NCBI RefSeq assembly: GCF_022539505.1
Contig: NC_061508.1
Coordinates: 66,349,754-66,413,753 of the forward strand
Source of the DNA: Lolium rigidum
Taxonomy: Eukaryota; Streptophyta; Magnoliopsida; Poales; Poaceae
Reading direction: 5' to 3'
DNA length: 64,000 bases
The notes under the pieces were generated by a model. It had not been told where the DNA came from and did no database searches. It saw only the letters and a program-made list of their open reading frames with translations. Shown here in pieces: positions 1 through 11,562 of the stretch. Position numbers and translations under genes: made by a program. Position 1 is the stretch's first letter. Each line of letters starts with the position of its first letter.

Positions 1-210
1 GAAATTTCCTCATTGGGGATTTTCCTTTTGTTAGTAACAATATCTTTCATATACTTTGAATAAGGAGGCAATTTAATAGCATCATTCAAAGGGATTTGCA
101 AGAATAAGGGTTTCATCCAATCACAGAATTTATTATAGTGTTCTTCTTCCTTTGATTTTAGTTTCTTAGCAGGAAAAGGCATTTGCTTTTGCACCCAAGG
201 TTCTCTTTCA
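1..210 (-). pseudogene. Gag-protease linker of Athila-like element (partial)
   Basis: The minus strand reads through this stretch with the conserved linker that precedes the protease in Athila-group polyproteins. Lysine-rich residues are followed by the pattern FCDWMKPLFLQIPLNDAIK and then by PPYSKYMKDIV. It is open to the window edge, so protease and reverse transcriptase should follow to the left. It is in a different frame from the gag segment at 351-1118, so at least one indel separates them. Confidence 0.7.
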
Positions 211-350
211 TTACCATGTTTCTCAACAATAAAATCTTCTTTAGTATACTTTTTATTTTTAGCATGCTTTTCGTGTTCTTTTTCAACCTCTTCTTTATCG
301 GAGTATCATTCTTATCATTATCTTTATCATGTTCATTACCACTTTCAGTT

Positions 351-1118
351 TCAAAGATCGTAAATAGAAATACTATTAGGATCATTAACAGGTTCAGAGG
401 ATTCTACAACATTCTTATGTTTCTTTTTCTTTTTCTTAGATGGAGCACTAGTTTCAATGCGTTGAGAATCTTGTTCAATTCTTTTGGGATGCCCTTCAGG
501 ATATAGAGGATCCTGGGTAGAGACACCACCTCTAGTTGTTGCTTCATAAGCATGTTTTTCTTTAGCATTATTTCCTAACAAGTCATTTTGCACTTTAGTG
601 AGTTGATCAATTTGAGTTTGAACCATATGAAAATGTTTAACAAGCATCTTAACATCATTGGAGGTTCTCTCCACAATATCATGCAATTCACTAATAGCTT
701 GAGAATTTTCCATTAGATGATTCTCTACTCTCTTAACAATATAATTATCAAACTCATCTAAGCATTGCGCAGGAGGTTTTGAATACGGAATATCTTCCCT
801 AGTAAAGCGCTGAAGGGAATTTACCTCAATCATGGATGAAGGGGGAATTATCTCACATGTATCTTCTATGGGAGGTAGATTCTTCACATCTTCAGATTTA
901 ATACCTTTCTCCTTGAGAGACTTCTTGGCTTCCCTCATATCTTCATCATTCAATTTAATTAAACCCCTCTTCTTCACTATTGGCGTTGGAGTTGGTTCAG
1001 GCGTAGTCCAATCATCATAATTCTGGCCTATTTTAGCCAATAATTCTTCAGCGTCGTCTGGAGTTCTTTTCCCGAAAACACAACCAAGCACAACTATCCA
1101 GGTATGCCCTAGACTCAA
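351..1118 (-). pseudogene. Gag C-terminal segment of Athila-like element
   Basis: This is a 255-codon open stretch. It holds the CVFGKRTPDDAEELLAKIGQ segment, a lysine/glutamate-rich part and a long helical region with heptad-like spacing (LHDIVERTSNDVKMLVKHF, then QTQIDQLTKVQND). It ends in a lysine-rich tail. The helical part is typical of the region that follows the gag core in grass Athila-like elements and probably acts in Gag-Gag contacts, which is an inference. The stop at 351 is premature, because matching downstream protein continues in another frame. Confidence 0.75.
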
Positions 1119-1775
1119 TGGTTAGTCCACTATAAAATATATCAAGTAAATCATGCTTTTCCAAATCATGGTCGGCAGAGCTCTAATAAGAGAGCAAAAT
1201 CTCGCCCAAGCCTCGTGCAATTTCTCTTCATCTCCTTGATCAACATTATAAACTCTCTCGCAAAGCAAGATGTTGAGCACTAGCAGGAAAGTATTTCCGA
1301 AAGAAAACGAGCAAGCAATTCTTTTGGACTTTTAATAGAACTAGGTGGCAAACTAATATACCAAGTTTTAGCGTCATCCTTTAATGAGAATGGAAAGATT
1401 TTAGCAACAAAGTAAGTACGCTTCTTAACATCATCGTAAAACAAGCTACTCGTAGTAGATAACTCAGCCATGTGTTCAACAAAGCACTTTCTTTTTAGTA
1501 CCACAAAAAGGTGTTTTCTCAACAATAGCTATATGAGATAGATCAAGAGAAAAATCATAATCTTTATCCCTAATGTTTATAGGAGATGTGGCAAATTTAG
1601 GATCGGGAGACAGTTTATATCTAATGAGTATGTTCTGCAAGCAACTTTTTAATTTTTCTTGCATCAGTAGTAGCATGGCATTTTTCAATAAAATCATCAT
1701 CAAGTTCCACATAATCTTCATCAAGATCATCACTAGAGTATTCAAGTTCGTGTGAATTAACAGGTGTAGTAGCAT
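1119..1775 (-). pseudogene. Gag core (capsid-like) of Athila-like element, frameshifted
   Basis: Two overlapping minus frames, 1476-1775 and 1280-1525, give consecutive parts of a retrotransposon Gag core. The second contains FPFSLKDDAKTWY followed by SLPPSSI, the conserved core of plant gypsy Gag (PF03732-type). The switch of frame near 1500 and the break near 1280 show that it is a dead copy. Confidence 0.7.
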
Positions 1776-1829
1776 CGGAGTTTCAGTATTTTCAATTTGT
1801 CTAGACCTAGCAATTGAAGCATCTAGAAA

Positions 1830-1929
1830 NNNNNNNNNNNNNNNNNNNNNNNNNNNNNNNNNNNNNNNNNNNNNNNNNNNNNNNNNNNNNNNNNNNNNNN
1901 NNNNNNNNNNNNNNNNNNNNNNNNNNNNN
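1830..1929. other. Assembly gap of 100 N
   Basis: Exactly 100 N, the conventional size for a gap of unknown length. It cuts the 5' side of the Athila-like element, so its LTR and primer site are missing. Confidence 0.99.
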
Positions 1930-3212
1930 TCCAGGTATAGATCCTACATAAAAAATCAAGATAACTCTTTTTTTGAGTTTCAGAAAATTGAAATACTGCA
2001 CACATATACATGTGACCTTGATACTTATTAGCGTAAATTTTCACGTATAAGTCCTACATGAAAAATAGAAAACCAAACTTTGTTACAATGAGAATAGTAT
2101 ATTTCTACCCCTTATATTATGAACAGTGCATTTTGCCTTTTAATGTAGGTTACACAATTTTATATTTTAGTATCAAACTTAACATGCGCATACTTACATA
2201 CATTCTCTACATGCGTGATTCATGACATATTGTTTTAGTATTTTCTGATATATTGTTTAAATAGGGTCCATGTTCACCTAGGACTCTAGGAGACCAAAAT
2301 TCACTACGTCCGCAATGCAGGTATAAAACGATGGCATCTAACACATTGGGTACACAAGAACGTAGTAAGAACGTACAGCAGTAACATCCTCTCGCGCCAT
2401 GAGAACTCTTTCCATGCCACTTATGATTATTTTTGTTCAGCACGCGACACTGAGATCTTGGAGAAAACAAAATGCTACCAGAGGTTCAACTTTTAAGGGT
2501 AAGATTAGGAAGATGCTATCCGAACAAGAAGATAGATGTGAAAGATGGTAGTGGCAAGAAAACGAGCCGTTTTGTGCTTGTGTGTCAAGTGTTAAGATGT
2601 GATGTCTCTTTTGCGCATGGTACATACTGAAGACTAGTGTTGAGAGTTGCCCGGGTCAGATTTGCTTTTACTTTCGCACCACACGAGATCCTCAATCGTT
2701 TGAACTAGTTGTTCCATTATCTTTGTGCTAATAATAATAATAATATACATGTGTATTTCTTGTATTTGAACGCAGAGTTTTTCAGAAAAAGGTGGCTGTC
2801 GGAACATCAAATTTAGTTTTTTTCATAGATCAGAAAACATATGTTTTCCATGAAAATGTTCCTGTACACTTGGGTCTGCAGACGTGTCCATGTGTAGTTA
2901 TTTTCCAAAATTATTTTAAACATTTAGAGGCATCACATGTTTCATTAGAAACATACATACTCTAAGGGGATGCTGATTTTAACATTCCCACTACTTTATA
3001 CATGCAAATGCTAAATATGTGGCTCGTGATTATGCCCATTGAGGCATGTTTCGGCTGAAATGCGAAGAGCTTGAGCCTACCAAATGAGCGCCTACTTCAG
3101 TGGTTAACATGTCTCTTGCTGCGTGGGAGCGTATTTTTTGAAAGAAAATAAAAAAAGAGGATCATTCGCATCTCTGGCACGTGCCTCACCCATTAAACGC
3201 CCAACCCTTCTA
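1930..3212. other. Intergenic, no recognised gene
   Basis: AT-rich single-copy-looking DNA. Short open frames at 2207-2470 and 2437-2625 have no recognisable domain and I do not call them. A (TAA)5 microsatellite lies at 2729-2745. A 57-bp stretch from 2447 resembles one at 5649 at roughly 75% identity. Confidence 0.6.
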
Positions 3213-3667
3213 GAGCGTCTCTAGCGGATCCCATCCAGCCTTCATCCGTATAATGGCCGCGATTTTTTTGATTTGGAGGCGAAAAAAGCTGTTCGGATCC
3301 GCGCCAGATTCTCATTTCCAAAAAAGAACCAGGCCGCTCCGATTCCGTTGGGCAAACCTCAAATAACCAGTTCCGTGAGGCCTTTCCTGAGTGAACCTCA
3401 TCCTGACTCTCGTGTTGGCGCTAAGGAAATTTCAGCCCGTACGCTGCTAGATTCTACCAAAATTCACCGGAGTTTGGCTCAAATTCGCCGAAATCCGGAG
3501 CAGGAGGCCGGCGGGAGCGGGCGGGCTTGGTGCTGCTTGGCAAGGGGCTGTTGGGCACGGCGCGGCGGCGGCGGCCGGTCGGCTGGTGGTGCGCGTGAAT
3601 GGGCGGCGCGGCCGTAGGTGAGACTCCACTAGTAGAAACAAGGGCTTTGGTTTTTTACTCCAAAGAG

Positions 3668-3904
3668 CTTTAGCACCGGATTTGGCACGAACCGGTGCTA
3701 AAGGGGGTCATTAGTACCGGTTCGTGCGGTCTGGACGTCCAGGGTACCCGCCGGGGCATTAGCACCGGTTCGTGTCGTATCTTTAGCACCGGTTCGTGAC
3801 ACGAACCGGTGCTAAAGGTTTGTCGCCAGGCACGTGACAACCGCGGAACCTTTAGCACCGATTCGTGTTACGAACCGGTGCTAATGATACTTTATTAGCA
3901 CCGG
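3668..3904. repeat. Left subterminal repeats of CACTA element
   Basis: Several copies of TTAGCACCGGTTCGTG and its reverse complement CACGAACCGGTGCTAA, several paired as near-perfect palindromes. Dense subterminal motifs like this are the hallmark of CACTA ends. Confidence 0.8.
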
Positions 3905-4363
3905 TTCCCTTTGCCCTATATATTCAGCTCACGCCCAAACCAGCCCCCTCACTTCATTTTTTCTTTTTTTCTTGGTGGAACGTGTGTGTGTTGAGTGCTT
4001 GCTTGCTTTTCTTTGCCGCACATGAGGTGCTCGATGAAATGTCTGAGAGAATGATGACGCTTGATTTTACACAAAACAAAAATGATATGAGGTGCCGGAG
4101 CGACACTTAAGCTTTCTCCTCTTTCTTTCCTCCTCGATCAAGGTTAAGCAACTTTACAATTTCATTTGTACGGTGCTAATTTCCACTATTTATATATATT
4201 ATGATGTTTTGTAATGGTTTTTTGATGAACTTAATTATTTGATGTAGATGAACCGGCGGCAATGCATGAACGTGTGTCACTTCGATCGATATATGTAATA
4301 TAATGGTTTCCTATATATATGTGTCTGCATTATAATGTGTTTCAAATGGAGGCAGACTCTGTC

Positions 4364-4460
4364 GCGGCAGCGTTTTAGTGTAATTTCTTGCCGCGGTAGC
4401 GTTTTAGTGCAATTCTCTGCCGCGGCAGGAAGGGCACCAAAACGCTGCCGCGGCACAACC
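4364..4460. repeat. TGCCGCGGCA-type short repeats inside CACTA element
   Basis: Three direct copies of a GCCGCGG(C/T)AG unit, two of them followed by CGTTTTAGTG, then one inverted copy (AAAACGCTGCCGCGGCA). The core TGCCGCGGCA is itself palindromic. It is a different motif family from the ACCGGT motif of the same element. Confidence 0.65.
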
Positions 4461-4462
4461 CT

Positions 4463-4615
4463 TTAGCACTGGTTCGTATTACGAACCGGTGCTAAAGGTC
4501 CTACGCGGGCCACGTGGTGCCCCCTTTAGCACCGGTTCGCAACTGAACCGGTGCTAGGGGGGGGGGGGGCTTTTGCACCGGATGCGTAGCACCGGTTGGG
4601 CATCCGGTGCATATG
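4463..4615. repeat. Right subterminal repeats of CACTA element
   Basis: Palindromic copies of TTTAGCACCGGTTCG and its complement, matching the left subterminal array in inverted arrangement, then the divergent end copy GCACCGGATGCG. Confidence 0.75.
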
Positions 4616-7450
4616 GCCATTACAAATTGGTGGAAATGCCCCGTTTTCCACTAGTGCTGGGGCAGGAGTGGGCATGGCCTGGGGCGGGTCGTGCGTCGCC
4701 TGAGGCTGGGGCGGGGGTGCGGCCGGCGGGCACGGCCTGCAGCGGGCCGGGGCGCGACCGGCAGGCACGGCCTGGGCGCGGGCGTGGCCTGGGCGGGAGC
4801 GAGCGGGGCGGCGAGGCTTGGGCGGGAGCGGGAGGGGGCGCGGCCACAGGTGGCGGCGGTCTCGGCCGGCGAGCGCGGCCGGCGGCGGGTGGGGGCGGGC
4901 AGTTGGTTGGGGCAGAGGTTGAGGAAGACGTTGGGGAAGAAAAGGGAAAAAATCTAACTATGGGCCTAGATAGAATATACTGTTTTGGGAGCTCTATTTG
5001 CGGTACCTGGTCTGCGAGCTCTTTTTTCGGCCCCTAAAATGCGTTTGAGGTGCCTTGAATACACCGATTTGAAATTTACGGTTTGAGGGTCTGCTAGAGA
5101 TGCTCCTAGAACAGTCCACAAAGCGAGAGGATTGTGAACCATATTTCTCGACCCACAGTCAGCTGATGGTTTTATTCTCGCCTATAGTCATGCATGTCCT
5201 AGAAAGAGTGAAAATATGTCTGGTTCCAATTTGATATGCATTCGTGAACAAGGCAACTGTTAACAAAGGTATGTGGACTCAATTCCATGACTTTTGCATG
5301 ACTAAAATCATACTTGTTATGTGGCCAAAAAAAAATCATATTTGTTGCATGAAACTGGGAAGGATCGGTATTACTAGTAGTACATGTTTACTATCTCACG
5401 CAATTTGTTCTTTTCCCCTTTTCCTAGAAGATGGTCACACCTTTACCCCCTTAAGAGCCACGGATCGAGTAGCCTGCTGTAATATACGATGGGATGCAAA
5501 TAAAAGTTGGGGGTGCTGGTGCCGATCCACCGTCACTATAAACATATTGTCTACAGCAATGCCATGATAGGAAACAGCATCATCGTCCCACACACCTTGA
5601 TTATTTTGTATATTTCATTACAGATTTAATTACTTTGATGATTAAGTGCGCCAGCGAGATATTGGAGAAAACCAAGTGCTAGTAAGGTTGCAAATTGAAG
5701 AGTACTAGCAGGAATAGGCACGGCGGCACGCTGCACCGGCCGTGTACCACGATTGTGATAATAATTTTAAGATTAAGAAGGCAGTCCTGCCGCATCATTC
5801 TTTCATATTAAGAGAGATCTTAATAGAATTGAATAAAATTTGGGCGCCTTCACATGTTAAAAATTGTGTACTCATTACGAAGTTCAACGAATATATCACT
5901 ACAAAAGGCTTTAAGTGCAAAATACAAACTATCTACATGCTCCAAAGCTAGCTTTCAACTAAACCACAGATGAGGCTACACACCTACCATCAGTCGCTAC
6001 AATAAGTTCTGGTCTAACCCACAAACACATAGCTAGGAGCCTAGGGCCAATCCATCTGACTCATCAGCAAGAAATATACCCTCACGTAGCAAAACAACAA
6101 TCTGAGTCACCATCTCATTCCGTCAGCAGAAAATGTGCCCTGAAATGGGGCATGGATCATGAAGCCAACAAACCTAAAATTGTACACTTGAATGCAGCGG
6201 TTAAACCTGAAATGGGGCATGGACCAAGAAAGCACAATGCAGAAGATTTTCAAGAACAAAGCTAAATAATCGACATAAAAGCATTGTACTATTTCCCTTG
6301 CAACATACTCACAAGAGGTAGCAACAAATCAGTAGTCTACCAAGATCCAGAGACCAAAGAAGACAAGTAGGGAGGAGGAAATAATCATGTAATTTAAACA
6401 AACAATATGATAGTTCCCGGACAGAAAAGGATACGGAAATAATAAAATATAACATAGTTACAGGGTGTTCCCTCCCAATAAAGAATGTTGAAAATCCCAT
6501 AGTTACAAAACCAAAATATGGTGAATAGTTGAGCCTCCCCCCTTTGGTCTTCTGATGGTAAAGTGGCAAGTCTACGCTGCATATGGCGTATTGTTATATC
6601 ACAGTACATTCTAAAATGTCATATTTCACATGCTATGCTTTTTTTCTTACCGAATGAAAACACCACCCTTGAGGAGTCATTCACTAAGATGGTGAAGTGG
6701 TAAGTGCTAATTTCTGCATGACATGATTATATCTCCTTTGGTGTATGTGGAAATTTATATGGTGTGCTACATGTGCTATATTTTTTTCTTCGATACCAAT
6801 GTAGGCCAGCTATTCCTGAGATGACACCACACACCTTCTCTTGTTGTGTCATTTCCTCCAGAATTTGGCAAAAACCTCAGAGAACTGAAACAACAAATAT
6901 ACCAGACAAAATCAGGAATTCTCTCGTTGATGAGGGTGAGCTGAACCATAGTAGCCAAGTTTCTGGTACGGTGGGTTCGAGGAACGGAAACGGGGGACGC
7001 GAATCGTGGCTAGCAAAAATTAGGAAACAGTCAGGGTATACATCTCTGGTATGTACCGATACAGGGGTGGGACGCGATCCGGAAAATTTGGGGACGATGA
7101 ACCGGGGACGATGGAATGGATCGAGTCAGATCAGCCGTATCTAGCTACAACCCATGATTAATACAGGGCCCATTCTAATCCCTTGCATGTCCACATAGCC
7201 CACATAGCCCACATGACACACATACCAGTCGATCTCCTTCCTCCCAAACCAGAATACCGAGCAATCCATGCCGCTGCCGCCGCCGCAATTCTTCCTTAAT
7301 CATGGCCTCCAATCTCACCAGGTGCGCGACGTAGAACGTGTACCGAGAGCAGGAACGCGTTTCCTCTCCGTATCCTCTCGTACTGGCTCTCGTTCCCGAC
7401 TCCGATTCCGGGTCAGTGAACCAGGATCGAGGAACGGGCCACCGTTCCCT

Positions 7451-7581
7451 GTTTGCTCACAAACAATCTAAGGTAAGGAATAAAAAAACCATTAACTGAT
7501 GCCAAATGATAGTTGTTCTCTACATTCAAATGTAAATATTACTATCCATGATTGTAAAAATCAGATAATTTGTGAGCAAAC
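7451..7581. repeat. 131-bp inverted-repeat unit (possible MITE)
   Basis: GTTTGCTCACAAA at 7451-7463 is repeated in perfect inversion at 7569-7581, enclosing about 105 bp of AT-rich sequence. This fits a miniature inverted-repeat element, but I cannot identify a convincing target duplication. Confidence 0.35.
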
Positions 7582-8752
7582 CTTGTGATTCAGAAATACC
7601 AAAGTAATACTAACTAAATTATGCAAATATGTTGTAATGTATTTTTTCGCAGACATACCTCTTCCATGTTCAGTCATCGCGGGTGACCGAGGGCAGCAAC
7701 CGAAACAGGGAGGCATTAGTGATGATAAGATGGCGAGGCAGAGGGTGTCGGCCACGATGATGAATCCGGGAAGATGCAGGAAAATTGGCACGGAAGGCTG
7801 CGGCGCCACCGCGAGCTCAAGAATGACCAAGAGATTCGCCATAATTTATTCATGTTTTTATAGCCAGCTATATTGCTAGGATGTTAATGGGAAGTTCGGT
7901 TTCCATGTGTAAAAACAAAGCAATCAGGGCGTCCGGTGTCAAAAACTATCTCTAAGTTCTAAATTGAAAAGAAAGTCCCTGAATATAAGCAAATTTATAA
8001 TGGAGTGTGCTTCCCCTTGTGGCTGTTTGGCAAGACATGCGGAGGATTTTGAGCACAAACACAGAAGTTCCAATCGGGCTGGTAGGCCTATAATCCTTTG
8101 GATATAATAGAGTTCTGAAACAACAGTTTCAATTAGTACACACCTTAACATCCTGGCATTGGTTAGATACTATACTAACCAGTAATAGCACGGTCCAAAG
8201 AGCTTCACATACTAAAGTTCGGAATAATCCATCGAATCAACTTTGGGGGGAGGGGATATTTAATGTATGCTCAGACTACCATTTGGCTTCAAGTTTTACT
8301 AAAATAAAATTTGACAACGGCAGCTAAAGGCCTTCAGCTGAGAATGGTGACCTCGTGCGGCTCGCCAATGTATGATCTGAATTTTCAGTAGAAGTTTGTT
8401 CCCAAAATATTTGAAACATACTTCCAATGAATAAGGCCTATTTTTTTAAAAGTCAATACAAAGCACTTTGATTTATGCAGTAGCAGTTGTTGTTCCCGAT
8501 GGATCAGTTATTTTCCTTGTAATGCTGATGGATTAGCTTGCTATATCTATCAAGAACTAACTCAATAAATTTCAGTCCTTTTCACCACATGGCCAGGTGC
8601 TATGTACCTCTATGGCAACATTACGATAGGGTCTCTCACTCTGCTCAACCAATAAAACACCAAACATGACCGACCACCATGGAAAAAAAAGAAAGGATTC
8701 AGAGATAATTATAGTCAACTCACATGGCATGTAAGGAACGTTAAATTGGCTG

Positions 8753-8756
<4 letters not shown>

Positions 8757-8783
<27 letters not shown>
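8757..8783. repeat. (AC)n microsatellite
   Basis: Thirteen AC dinucleotides in a perfect run followed by a final A. Confidence 0.95.
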
Positions 8784-9906
8784 TGAATTCCTCATAGACT
8801 CCAGGTGCCACGCTGCTTAGTAAAATATCTCTACTCGAGCTCGGTTTTCTGAAAAGTATAAGCATTCAAAAAAAAAGACTGCAACGAGTTACTTGTTTGA
8901 TTCTGCAGCAGGAGGTATTGATGGAGCTTGCTTATACATTGCATTACGGACCTTCGGATACTTTGGCATGGTATCCCTCAATAGATGTTCGTTGGGAGTT
9001 GCGGGGAACTTGCTTGGGATAAATACAGTATGGCCACCTCGTACTCGGCACTGGGCAATGCAGTTTCATGCGAACACAAGACGGATAAATCACTGAAGAA
9101 AATGCAAAAAAAATACATGTACAATATATAGATATAGATGCTGGTGGACCTCTACATTCATCCATATGAATTAAATCTCATACTCCAGCTTTCTCCCTGT
9201 AAAGAACTGAACTATCATCCCATCATGGCAATAGAAATTGTATGGATTTACACATTTTGCACCTAGCTGCTTTCACATTTCACAAATGGTGAATCATCTG
9301 CTTTAAGCCTCTTTGGAGAAGGTTCAGCGAGACATCAGATTGGCATTAGCTCGTTAATAACTCTTCATATAGCACCCATAAGTAAAGTATAGGACTTGTC
9401 ACACACAACACCTTTCGCAATTCTTTTCAAGAGAATTAGTTCCGGGACATTTCTCGGATCCATGTAATTAGTGAGACAGTTGAAATTAGGGAGCTCAATG
9501 AAACTTTTTAGTAGGATAAATATATGGCTCCACCTGTAAGGAAAAATAGGAGCGTGCAAACAATCCTACAACCAATATATTTCACTGCCCGGTGAATCAC
9601 CACATTCTACAACCAATACAGCCCCAAGATTCACCCCTCCACGTGTGTGACTCACGAGTACATGGGTGCTGTGCTACATCCAAATCAGTACGTGAGAGGT
9701 GAGACCTTAGCATCTTGCTAACACGTTCACATCATAATAATTGGCTCTACTTATAACTAAAAGAAATTCCTGGGTTGTGTAAACTTCTAATAAAATGAGA
9801 CCATGTTGTTCAGCACGGCTAGAGAGGACAAGGAAAGCAGATTCTTAGAAAGCAAAGTAAAAGAAGAGCCTCCTAGGCTCCTAGTTCCTAGCCCTCTTGA
9901 TTGATC

Positions 9907-10636
9907 TGTGTCGTCGTGGTGAACAGACAGATGCTATGGGATGACTTAAGTTGGGGCCGAATGTGCGCTAGAGGATTCGGGTGAGGGTTTTGGTATGGAT
10001 GGAGAGGTTTCCGGATGGATTCCTCAAGAACTTGGCATTGACCAGAGGTAGAAGAAGATGAACACGAGAGCTATTTCCTCCTCAGATCTTTCTATACCTT
10101 GATCATAAGAGGTTACAGGTTTCTGGATACAGCGTAACACATAGATTGTCCCCGCGTATGGGTGTACCCCCTCTCGTTATATAGGGGAGAGGGTGGCTTA
10201 CAGGGGAAGAAACCCTAAGAAACCCTAATGGCATCTTTGACTAGACAAACTACTTTACAAAGCTTCTTTAGCTACCGGCGTCACCGGTATCTCTTTAATC
10301 AGGGAGGCTGACGTCCTCCGGTACCTTTTACGTCATCATCTGCTTTAACGCCAGAGCTTTGTTTAAAGCTGAACTGCTTCGCTCATCTTTGTCCTCTAGC
10401 TCTTGAGAAAATCTTTGACCAGTTCTGCCGACGTGCTACGGTGCTTAGCTGCATGCCGTAAACCGGTACCTTCTTAGCTCATTCCGGTATACCCCTCCTG
10501 GGATACCGGTATAGACTTACTTAGCCAAAAGCCTAGTTTCTCATTCCGGAATAACCTTTAAACCGGTATCTTGATGGCTCAAACCATCCGGTTTGGCATG
10601 CCTTTGGCCGGCATACCGGGGGTCATCCCCCCAACA
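9907..10636 (-). repeat. 3' LTR of outer Tat element
   Basis: The right boundary is placed at CCCCCCAACA (10636), next to a polypurine tract on the minus strand. Reading leftwards, the LTR starts TGTTGGGGGG. A minus-strand TATA box (TATATAA, plus coordinates 10177-10183) marks a likely promoter inside the LTR. The left boundary is not proven because no second copy is present. TGTGTCGTCG at 9907 and TGCTATGGG at 9932 are candidates. Confidence 0.6.
10177..10183 (-). promoter_or_regulatory. TATA box in LTR of outer Tat element
   Basis: Minus-strand TATATAA in a GC-richer context about 460 bp into the LTR, a usual location for the U3 promoter of plant LTR elements. Confidence 0.55.
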
Positions 10637-10649
10637 TTAGTCCCCGAAG
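10637..10649 (-). promoter_or_regulatory. Polypurine tract of outer Tat element
   Basis: The minus strand reads CTTCGGGGACTAA directly before the LTR start TGTTGGGG. This is where plus-strand DNA synthesis would be primed. It is the main evidence for the 10636 LTR boundary. Confidence 0.5.
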
Positions 10650-11072
10650 CTGGTATAGTCCGGTGGATCCTATCCAACGGACCATGCCAGGTTCCCATTA
10701 CTCAAGGTACCAGTTTAAACCTTCCGGTAACCACTTCAAACCTTCCGGCTTTTTGCGGAACTTATGTCTTTTCTCACCGAGACATTCCGGCATCTTTTTC
10801 ATTAAACTCTCCTCGGTGAGGTCGAGAATTTCTTGGGTACAGCGCCTGTCAGTGACATGTGCACTGTGCCTGACGCCGCAGTGTCAGGGGTCACTTCCCT
10901 TCGGCTTCTGCGCCTGCACTTATGGCGCCGCACCGGATCCGCGCCGCCGTTCCGGATCCATGTTGCCTCCCTGTGTTTCTTTATTTTCTGGGCGTGTATC
11001 TTAGCGCCACGTGGCGGCCCATGGAACGAAACGCCGCGGCCCAGCAGTTGCCAGCCCATTACTCTTTTTTTC

Positions 11073-11080
11073 TATTTAAG
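11073..11080 (+). promoter_or_regulatory. TATA-like box upstream of antisense gene
   Basis: TATTTAAG lies 490 bp upstream of the first ATG of the antisense gene, followed by CT-rich leader-like sequence. It suggests the extra gene has a promoter of its own rather than relying on the LTR. This is an inference from position and sequence only. Confidence 0.4.
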
Positions 11081-11562
11081 GGCGAGGCAGTTCCTTCTTT
11101 CTCTCTTCCCCGCATTCACTTCTTCTCACGCGCCCAGACCTCATCGCCTCTTGCGCTCCCGTCGCCGCCGGTCGCCGCCAGAGCACAGCTCCCGACGAAC
11201 CAGCGCCGTTTCTCCTGTTGCGCTGAGGATCTCCGCCGTGCAGAGAGCCTCCGACGCTCCTTCGCTGCCGCTGCATCGGGCTTCCTTCGGCAACCTCCGC
11301 TCCTCTTCGTCGCCGGTCACCGTCGTCGACTGCGAGCTCGCCGCGTCTCCGGCGACCTCCGTCCTCAGCGTCTTGCGCCGCTTCAGGTTAGCCTCAATGC
11401 ATGTTTGCCCCCTTCTCTTTGCTTCTCAGTTTTTGGGGCGGTAGAGTATTTACCCTTCCCTTTCTTTTGCTTTTTCTCTCACTCGTAGATCTTCGCGCAA
11501 GGCTAGATTTTGGGAAATTTGTTTTTAGGTAGAGTCTGGCATCTTCTAATCCTTCCGGAAAA

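Larger units (their letters stand above)
1..1829 (-). mobile_element. Athila-like Ty3/gypsy element, gag part, truncated
   Basis: Minus-strand pieces read as the gag of an Athila/Tat-group LTR retrotransposon typical of grasses. The order from right to left is gag core, gag C-terminal segment, then the gag-protease linker, so pol would lie beyond the left edge. The frame is broken several times (near 350, 1120 and 1500), so this copy cannot make a full Gag. No LTR is visible; the 5' side is lost in the N gap at 1830. The lineage is inferred from the protein look of the three segments. A Sabrina/WHAM-type family is possible, but I cannot name it from sequence alone. Confidence 0.75.
3627..4656. 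mobile_element. Short non-autonomous CACTA element
   Basis: It begins CACTAGTAGAAA at 3627 and ends with the inverted counterpart TTTTCCACTAGTG at 4656. This is the terminal structure of En/Spm (CACTA) transposons. Flanking trinucleotides are CTC and CTG, an imperfect 3-bp target duplication. Subterminal regions carry many direct and inverted copies of a TTAGCACCGGTTCGT motif, expected binding sites for a TNP1/TNPA-type protein. No transposase gene lies inside, so it would depend on an autonomous relative. A run of 13 G lies at 4557-4569. Confidence 0.85.
3213..5105. mobile_element. PIF/Harbinger-like non-autonomous element
   Basis: The left end GAGCGTCTCTAGCGGATCC (3213-3231) is matched in inverted orientation at 5087-5105, whose reverse complement begins GAGCATCTCTAGCAGACCC. 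Both ends are flanked by CTA (3210-3212 and 5106-5108), consistent with a 3-bp target duplication. Terminal inverted repeats of this sort with a 3-bp duplication suggest a PIF/Harbinger-type element. No transposase is visible. The GC-rich interior gives long open frames on both strands that look like composition artefacts. A CACTA element has inserted in the middle. Confidence 0.6.
5106..9906. other. Intergenic, no recognised gene
   Basis: About 4.8 kb of mostly AT-rich DNA. Open frames here (for example 5244-5567, 6764-7144 and 8572-8865) are short, lack domains and look random. Minor features are an (AC)13 microsatellite at 8757-8782, a 13-bp inverted repeat at 7451-7463 and 7569-7581, and a moderately GC-rich patch at 6960-7450. 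I see no promoter plus coding combination that would support a gene. Confidence 0.55.

Noticed and set aside
3273..3617. 114-codon plus-strand frame
   Set aside because: GC-rich interior of the Harbinger-like element. It ends at the CACTA insertion and has no recognisable domain.
4573..5037. 154-codon Gly/Arg-rich plus-strand frame
   Set aside because: Crosses the CACTA end into the GC-rich right half of the outer element. The frame is an effect of base composition.
7561..7842. 93-codon minus frame opening MANLLVILELAVAP with a possible splice donor after about 60 codons
   Set aside because: It looks faintly like a first exon, but no promoter, no further exon and no domain could be found.
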